From the NCBI GenBank assembly GCA_008081305.1, contig VMCP01000136.1, forward strand, positions 1 to 9,836: a stretch of DNA of 9,836 nt. The letters are read 5' to 3'. The notes beneath the pieces were generated by a model. That model was not told where the DNA came from and did not search any database. It saw nothing but the letters and a program-made list of their open reading frames with translations. Shown here in pieces: positions 6,328 through 9,836 of the stretch. The position numbers were made by a program, and so were the translations under genes. Every line of letters starts with the position of its first letter. The first letter of the stretch is position 1. The DNA comes from Bacteroidota bacterium. Its GTDB lineage: Bacteria > Bacteroidota > Bacteroidia > NS11-12g > UBA955.

Positions 6328-7868
6328 TTTCTATCCGCTAGCATATTGATGAAATCTTCCATCTTATCAACATCAATGCGGTTCGCTACTATTTTCTTGT
6401 TTTCATCTAAAACAAAAATGGTCGGACTTGCAATGACGTAATAGGATTGCAGGTTATCTGCGTATTTCTGTTCTAGCACTTCTCCTCTGATGAGGTTAGT
6501 AAACTCAGATATTTCTTTATGCTCCTCAAGGTATTCTAGCCATTCTTTCCGCTTGTTACCAGAAGCCAATGTCACAACTTTCCAACCTTTATCCTTGTTG
6601 TTCTTGTAAATCTCTGCAATTTTTGGCATGGCCTCCTTACAATGGCCACAGGTAGGATCCCAGAACATAACGATGGTAAATGGAGCTTCAATACTATTGG
6701 TGTTAATCCATTCATCGCGTTCGTTTTTTAGTTGCAAGTCTCTTGCTTGAGCTCCAATTAAGGAATAAGAACGTCGATAAGCATTATCGCACATGCGTGC
6801 TACTGTGGTTGAATCTACCCACCAGGTTCTGCCTGCACAGTATTGTGACATAGCCATATGCACAAATACACGATCAAGCCCCATTATTTTACTTGACTCA
6901 AAATGGTTGGTTAAATACCATATGAGATATTTCTCGTTTTCAATGCTATTTTGAGCCTTGAGCAACAAATAATTACATGCATTAATACAAGAGTCTGCAT
7001 CGGGTATGATTACTTTATCAAAGTACTCATCGAGTTTGTCCTTAAACAAGTTAATGGGCATCCGAACGAGGGCGTCCTCATTAAAGTCCACATGATCCCA
7101 GAAATGGGCTTTGTAGTATTGATAGGCAAAATTAGAATCAATGGTGCCGTCCTCTTTTTTAGGAGCTTCTGGAATCTTTATTGGTTTAAGCGCATACAAG
7201 AACCGAGCGATCATTGAATTTGGATGCTGGCTGATAAAAACACTATCGTAAGCCGTTTTTTCCTTTAATAATTCGTCTTTTACTGGATTCCATTTGGCAA
7301 GGTTCTCTTCAGATGAATCTTTCTTGATCTGTTGGTCTACTTCGATTAATTTCTCAATGATGTTGGTTTTAGATAACTGATAATTAATGAACCATTCATT
7401 CTCATCGGAGCCAATGGCTTTCATTGTTTTATAGTAATTGTGCTCTGTCCAAGAGGTATCTCCTTTCAATGTAAAGTCTTGATCATCACCAATTAGGAAT
7501 TCGAAATAATCTTTCTTTTGGGGCAATACGAAGAGATACATACCTCTTTGTAGTAGACGATTGCCAGTAAATTCAGCCATGCCCTTTTTCCCTACGATGG
7601 CGGTGTCACGCAGGTATTTTCCACCAATATGGTGATCCGCTAGAAAAACCATCTCGCCTTCTTGAAGCCCTTTTAATTGAATTTTGATAGAGTAATCTCC
7701 GGCAGTTCGACCATCCCAAGGTTTTACTTCTTTAATCTTTGGATAGTCACCTACGCGACTGACTTTATTTACCTCATAAGGTCTTTCGTAAGGAGTAATC
7801 TGTGCAATTATTTGACTAACAGTTAATGTTGTAATGATAAGGGTTAATAGTCTCTTCCGCATTTGCAT
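6309..7868 (-). CDS. Periplasmic thioredoxin-fold protein with DUF4369 and DUF5106-like domains
   Basis: The product has 519 residues, or 517 if the second Met (7862) is used; both begin just before a signal peptide ending IIAQ near residue 23. About residues 60-140 form a DUF4369-like beta domain (KIQLKGLQEGEMVFLADHH ... GMYLFVLP). About 150-375 is a helical region of the DUF5106 type, with the conserved HFWDHVDFNEDALVRMP at 255-271 and RVFVHMAMSQYC near 333-344. The C-terminal part from about 385 is a TlpA/AhpC-TSA thioredoxin fold with FWDPTCGHCKEAMP (active-site C407-G-H-C410) and the cis-Pro loop SPTIF (P482). This domain set is common in Bacteroidota and is annotated as TlpA-like thiol-disulfide oxidoreductase; the CGHC site suggests oxidoreductase or reductase activity in the periplasm, with partner unknown. 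Four other cysteines (294, 298, 344, 360) lie in the helical domain and could form structural or regulatory disulfides. It is transcribed toward gene 6 and divergently from the MGMT-like gene, 35 bases away. Confidence 0.88.
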   Translation of the reverse strand: MQMRKRLLTLIITTLTVSQIIAQITPYERPYEVNKVSRVGDYPKIKEVKPWDGRTAGDYSIKIQLKGLQEGEMVFLADHHIGGKYLRDTAIVGKKGMAEFTGNRLLQRGMYLFVLPQKKDYFEFLIGDDQDFTLKGDTSWTEHNYYKTMKAIGSDENEWFINYQLSKTNIIEKLIEVDQQIKKDSSEENLAKWNPVKDELLKEKTAYDSVFISQHPNSMIARFLYALKPIKIPEAPKKEDGTIDSNFAYQYYKAHFWDHVDFNEDALVRMPINLFKDKLDEYFDKVIIPDADSCINACNYLLLKAQNSIENEKYLIWYLTNHFESSKIMGLDRVFVHMAMSQYCAGRTWWVDSTTVARMCDNAYRRSYSLIGAQARDLQLKNERDEWINTNSIEAPFTIVMFWDPTCGHCKEAMPKIAEIYKNNKDKGWKVVTLASGNKRKEWLEYLEEHKEISEFTNLIRGEVLEQKYADNLQSYYVIASPTIFVLDENKKIVANRIDVDKMEDFINMLADRKKKENN

Positions 7869-7903
7869 ATGATTTGTGTAAATTTATAACAAAATTCATA
7901 CCA

Positions 7904-8257
7904 ATGAATTCTATCGACCCGAAAAATCAGGACTTCTTCGAAAGGGTTTTCGATGTAGTGCGACTCATACCCCATGGAAGGGTAAGCACTTACGGAGCAA
8001 TTGCGGCTTATCTAGGTGCCAAGCGTAGTGCCCGTATGGTGGGCTGGGCAATGAATCTTAGTCATCAGGTGGATGCTGAAATTCCTGCTCACCGGGTGGT
8101 AAATAGAGTGGGTCTCTTAACAGGGAAGCATCACTTTAAGACGCCTACCACCATGAGAGAAAAATTACTGCAAGAGGGAATTATGTGCGATGAGCACGAT
8201 CAAATCGTCAATTTTAACGAGGTCTTCTGGGACCCTTTTTCTTTGGATAATCTTTGA
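7904..8257 (+). CDS. MGMT-family alkyltransferase-like protein (ATL), no catalytic Cys
   Basis: The product has 117 residues from ATG 7904; a TTG at 7874 would add ten residues with poor family fit, and the sequence from FFERVFDVVRLIPHGRVSTYG is the usual start of the domain. It has the DNA-binding part of O6-alkylguanine-DNA alkyltransferases: GRVSTYGAIA with the base-flipping Tyr (Y30), the helix with the Arg finger (SARMVGWAM, R44), and the active-site loop. In that loop the PCHRV of the repair enzyme is PAHRV (P61 A62 H63 R64), so it cannot accept an alkyl group. Proteins of this kind bind O6-alkylguanine and mark the lesion for nucleotide excision repair; the loop Ala replaces the Trp of the E. 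coli ATL. The following VNRVGLLTGKHHF is typical of the Bacteroidota version. It overlaps the pseudouridine synthase gene tail-to-tail by 44 bases. TAAATTTA at 7879-7886, a self-complementary near-match to the -7 box, may serve one or both divergent genes. Confidence 0.9.
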   Translation: MNSIDPKNQDFFERVFDVVRLIPHGRVSTYGAIAAYLGAKRSARMVGWAMNLSHQVDAEIPAHRVVNRVGLLTGKHHFKTPTTMREKLLQEGIMCDEHDQIVNFNEVFWDPFSLDNL

Positions 8258-8918
8258 ACAAACCCCACCATTGAGTTTTGGGATAAGGGGCATGTACCTT
8301 TACGGAGGGTTGGTCTTTCACAATGTGAGGAGTGATCAAAGTTTTGGCGTGTAAGCCTATAGATCTATCTGGAAGAGGATTCTTTGCGCCATACTTTAAA
8401 TCACCCAAAATAGGTGAACCCATCTTGCTAAGTTGAGCACGAATTTGATGAAACCTGCCTGTTTCTAGGGTTATTTCATATAAATATCGACCAGCAATAT
8501 TGGAAAGAAGTTTGTAATGTAATACCGAATGTTTCGCTCCGCCTTTAGGTTTAACATATGCGTGTGCACGGTGGGTGTTGCTATCCTTGCTAAGGTAATG
8601 TTCCAGAGTGCCCGTTTCTGATTCTAATGGATTGGTGGTAAGTGCGTGGTATATCTTGGTGTTGCGTTTCTCTTTGAAAATTTCGTTTAAACGAGATAAA
8701 GCTTTTGATGTTTTTGCAAAAAGAACAATTCCGCTAACAGGTCGGTCAATTCGATGCACCAAACCCACGTAGGCAGCTCCAGGCTTTTGATATTTTACAC
8801 GGATGTATTCTTCGGCCATTTCAAGAAAATGTTCATCACCTGTTGAGTCACCCTGTACAGGGACTCCCGCTGGTTTATTTGCAAAAAGTAGGTGATTATC
8901 TTCCCATAAAATATCCAT
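8214..8918 (-). CDS. RluA-family RNA pseudouridine synthase
   Basis: The product has 234 residues and matches the RluA/RsuA-like family that converts uridine to pseudouridine in rRNA or tRNA. It starts with the canonical LWEDNHLLFANKPAGVPVQ block, has the catalytic motif HRIDRPVSG with Asp58, the middle YHALTTNPLES..GTLEHYLSKD, and the C-terminal motif LETGRFHQIRAQLSKMGSPILGDLKYG, which helps to bind the substrate and close the active site. There is no N-terminal S4 domain, so it resembles the short RluA/RluC-type enzymes such as TruC-like proteins rather than RluD; the exact target uridine cannot be told from sequence. The C-terminus is basic (KKKGPRRPR). The start ATG 8918 is fixed by the family's N-terminal block. 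A perfect -7 box (TACCTTTG) lies only four bases upstream, so the message should be leaderless or nearly so. Confidence 0.92.
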   Translation of the reverse strand: MDILWEDNHLLFANKPAGVPVQGDSTGDEHFLEMAEEYIRVKYQKPGAAYVGLVHRIDRPVSGIVLFAKTSKALSRLNEIFKEKRNTKIYHALTTNPLESETGTLEHYLSKDSNTHRAHAYVKPKGGAKHSVLHYKLLSNIAGRYLYEITLETGRFHQIRAQLSKMGSPILGDLKYGAKNPLPDRSIGLHAKTLITPHIVKDQPSVKVHAPYPKTQWWGLFKDYPKKKGPRRPR

Positions 8919-8922
8919 AGTG

Positions 8923-8930
8923 CAAAGGTA
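8923..8930 (-). promoter_or_regulatory. Perfect -7 box (TACCTTTG) next to the pseudouridine synthase start
   Basis: On the minus strand, TACCTTTG ends four bases before the ATG at 8918. No TTG lies at the usual distance; the best is TTC near 8954-8956. If this box is used, transcription starts at or within a few bases of the start codon. Confidence 0.5.
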
Positions 8931-8964
8931 ATGCGAATTTTACAGCTGAATTAGAAAGTTGTCA

Positions 8965-8993
8965 TTGGGCAGACGAAAGAAGTCCTATTTTTG
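8965..8993 (+). promoter_or_regulatory. Promoter for the MATE transporter gene
   Basis: TTG at 8965-8967 and TATTTTTG at 8986-8993 are 18 bases apart, a full match to the Bacteroidota promoter pattern. The box ends nine bases before the proposed TTG start at 9003. Together with the box at 8923-8930 on the other strand it fills the short divergent intergenic region. Confidence 0.6.
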
Positions 8994-9002
8994 CGAACCC
9001 TT

Positions 9003-9836
9003 TTGAAGCTAGTCTCTGAGACATACCGCAATCATTTAAAACAGATTTTCACACTTTCGTACCCAATAATTCTAGGTCAGTTAGGTTTGGTTTTGATGGG
9101 AGTCGCCGACACCATTATGGTTGGTAGGCTGGGTGAGGATGCCCTAGCAGGAGTCAATCAAGGGAATAGTCTATTTTTCATGCTAAGTGGTTTAACCATT
9201 GGTGTCCTATTCGCCGTAAGCACATTGGTGAGTATTAAAGTGGGAGAGAAGAATGAAAAAGGTGGTTTCATCATTTATAGAGCAGGAATTTATGTTAGCT
9301 TGATTTTATTTCTATTCCAATTTGTATTGCTCCTCATCCTGCAACACCATTTTGAATGGCTTAAACAGTCGGACGCCGTCAATATCATCGCGCCTAAATA
9401 CCTATCTGTGGTTTCATGGTCGGTATTGCCCATGTTGCTTTTTCTTAATGCTCGGCAGTACACCGATGGGTTAGGTCATACTAAAATATCCATGGTATTG
9501 ACGCTCGCTGGTTTAGTCGTGAACGTTATTTTAAATGCGGTTTTAATTTATGGCTTTGGACCCATCGAGGCAATGGGCTACATGGGTGCGGCTTGGGCAA
9601 CGTTGATTTCAAGAGTATTCATGATGCTGTCAGGTTTGTGGTATGTGCGGTATGCTCGCTTTATGAAGCAATTTCTTCCGGATAAAATGCCGAATCTTAG
9701 AGAAGTTTGGCAGGAAACACTCGGTATATGGAAGTTAGGTGTACCAACTGCTTTGCAAACCTTTGCCGAGTGGGCCTGTTTCTCTCTTTCTAGTACCATG
9801 GGCGGTGGGTATGGGTCGGTCCAGTTGGCCGCACAG
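9003..9836 (+). CDS. MATE-family multidrug/cation antiporter, N-terminal part (truncated by window end)
   Basis: An open frame runs without a stop from 8991 or earlier through 9836 and gives 278 codons from the proposed TTG start at 9003. No ATG comes before codon 32 (in LVLMGVAD), and the sequence from YRNHLKQIF onward is already conserved MATE sequence, so an unusual start is needed; TTG 9003 is the best choice and lies just past a promoter. The product shows the MATE landmarks: SYPIILGQLGLVLMGVADTIMVGRLG-type first helix (residues 20-40), ALAGVNQGNSLFF in helix two, several further hydrophobic helices (for example 97-113, 131-148, 161-180), YTDGLGHTKISM, and GAAWATLISR near 195-205. The MATE (NorM) family exports drugs and cations in exchange for Na+ or H+ across the inner membrane. 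A full protein has about 440-460 residues and twelve helices, so roughly 60% is present; the frame continues past the edge. Confidence 0.88.
   Translation, partial: MKLVSETYRNHLKQIFTLSYPIILGQLGLVLMGVADTIMVGRLGEDALAGVNQGNSLFFMLSGLTIGVLFAVSTLVSIKVGEKNEKGGFIIYRAGIYVSLILFLFQFVLLLILQHHFEWLKQSDAVNIIAPKYLSVVSWSVLPMLLFLNARQYTDGLGHTKISMVLTLAGLVVNVILNAVLIYGFGPIEAMGYMGAAWATLISRVFMMLSGLWYVRYARFMKQFLPDKMPNLREVWQETLGIWKLGVPTALQTFAEWACFSLSSTMGGGYGSVQLAAQ

Noticed and set aside
6951..7217. Plus-strand frame of 88 codons inside the thioredoxin-fold gene
   Set aside because: It is antisense to the conserved DUF5106-like region and shows no coding signs.
7866..7904. Fully assigned divergent promoters between the thioredoxin-fold and ATL genes
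   Set aside because: Only a near-match to the -7 box (TAAATTTA) is present, and no TTG lies at proper spacing on either strand, so no promoter was called.
9578..9799. Minus-strand frame of 73 codons near the window end
   Set aside because: It is antisense to the conserved MATE coding region.

Overview
The window looks like a chromosomal segment of a marine-type member of the Bacteroidota, probably Flavobacteriales. The lines of evidence are: a very large secreted protein ending in a type IX secretion (T9SS) C-terminal sorting domain; perfect copies of the Bacteroidota -7 promoter box TAnnTTTG just upstream of several genes; no clear Shine-Dalgarno sequences; signal peptides ending in AQ or GQ; and a moderately AT-rich base composition. 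There is no sign of phage, insertion sequence, plasmid or CRISPR. No RNA gene was recognised.

Layout: (1) 4-747, a secreted protein of unknown function. (2) 748-917, an intergenic stretch with eight 7-bp tandem units (consensus AACCAGN) followed by a promoter. (3) 918-4004, a 1028-residue surface protein: signal peptide, a lamin-tail (LTD) domain split by an inserted module, a second copy of that module, four starch-binding-like beta-sandwich repeats and a T9SS tail; a strong terminator follows. (4) 4086-4544, an SRPBCC ligand-binding protein with a GTG start. (5) 4574-5659, a PagL-like outer-membrane lipid A deacylase, joined by a TGATG overlap to (6) 5659-6312, a small outer-membrane barrel protein. 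(7) 6309-7868 (-), a periplasmic DUF4369/DUF5106/thioredoxin-fold protein whose stop codon shares TTAA with that of gene 6. (8) 7904-8257, an alkyltransferase-like protein with Ala in place of the catalytic Cys. (9) 8214-8918 (-), an RluA-family pseudouridine synthase overlapping gene 8 tail-to-tail by 44 bp. (10) 9003 to the window end, the first 278 codons of a MATE efflux transporter.

Much of the gene content concerns the cell envelope: the T9SS-exported binding protein, the lipid A deacylase plus barrel pair, the thiol-disulfide protein and the drug/sodium antiporter. Genes 8 and 9 are housekeeping (DNA damage recognition, RNA modification). Only genes 5 and 6 look like a true operon; the rest are separate or convergent/divergent units.

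The most unusual items are the domain-in-domain architecture of gene 3 with a codon-usage anomaly confined to the second module copy, the heptamer array before it, and promoter boxes so close to start codons that several transcripts should be nearly leaderless. I did not find a clearly new multi-gene system here.
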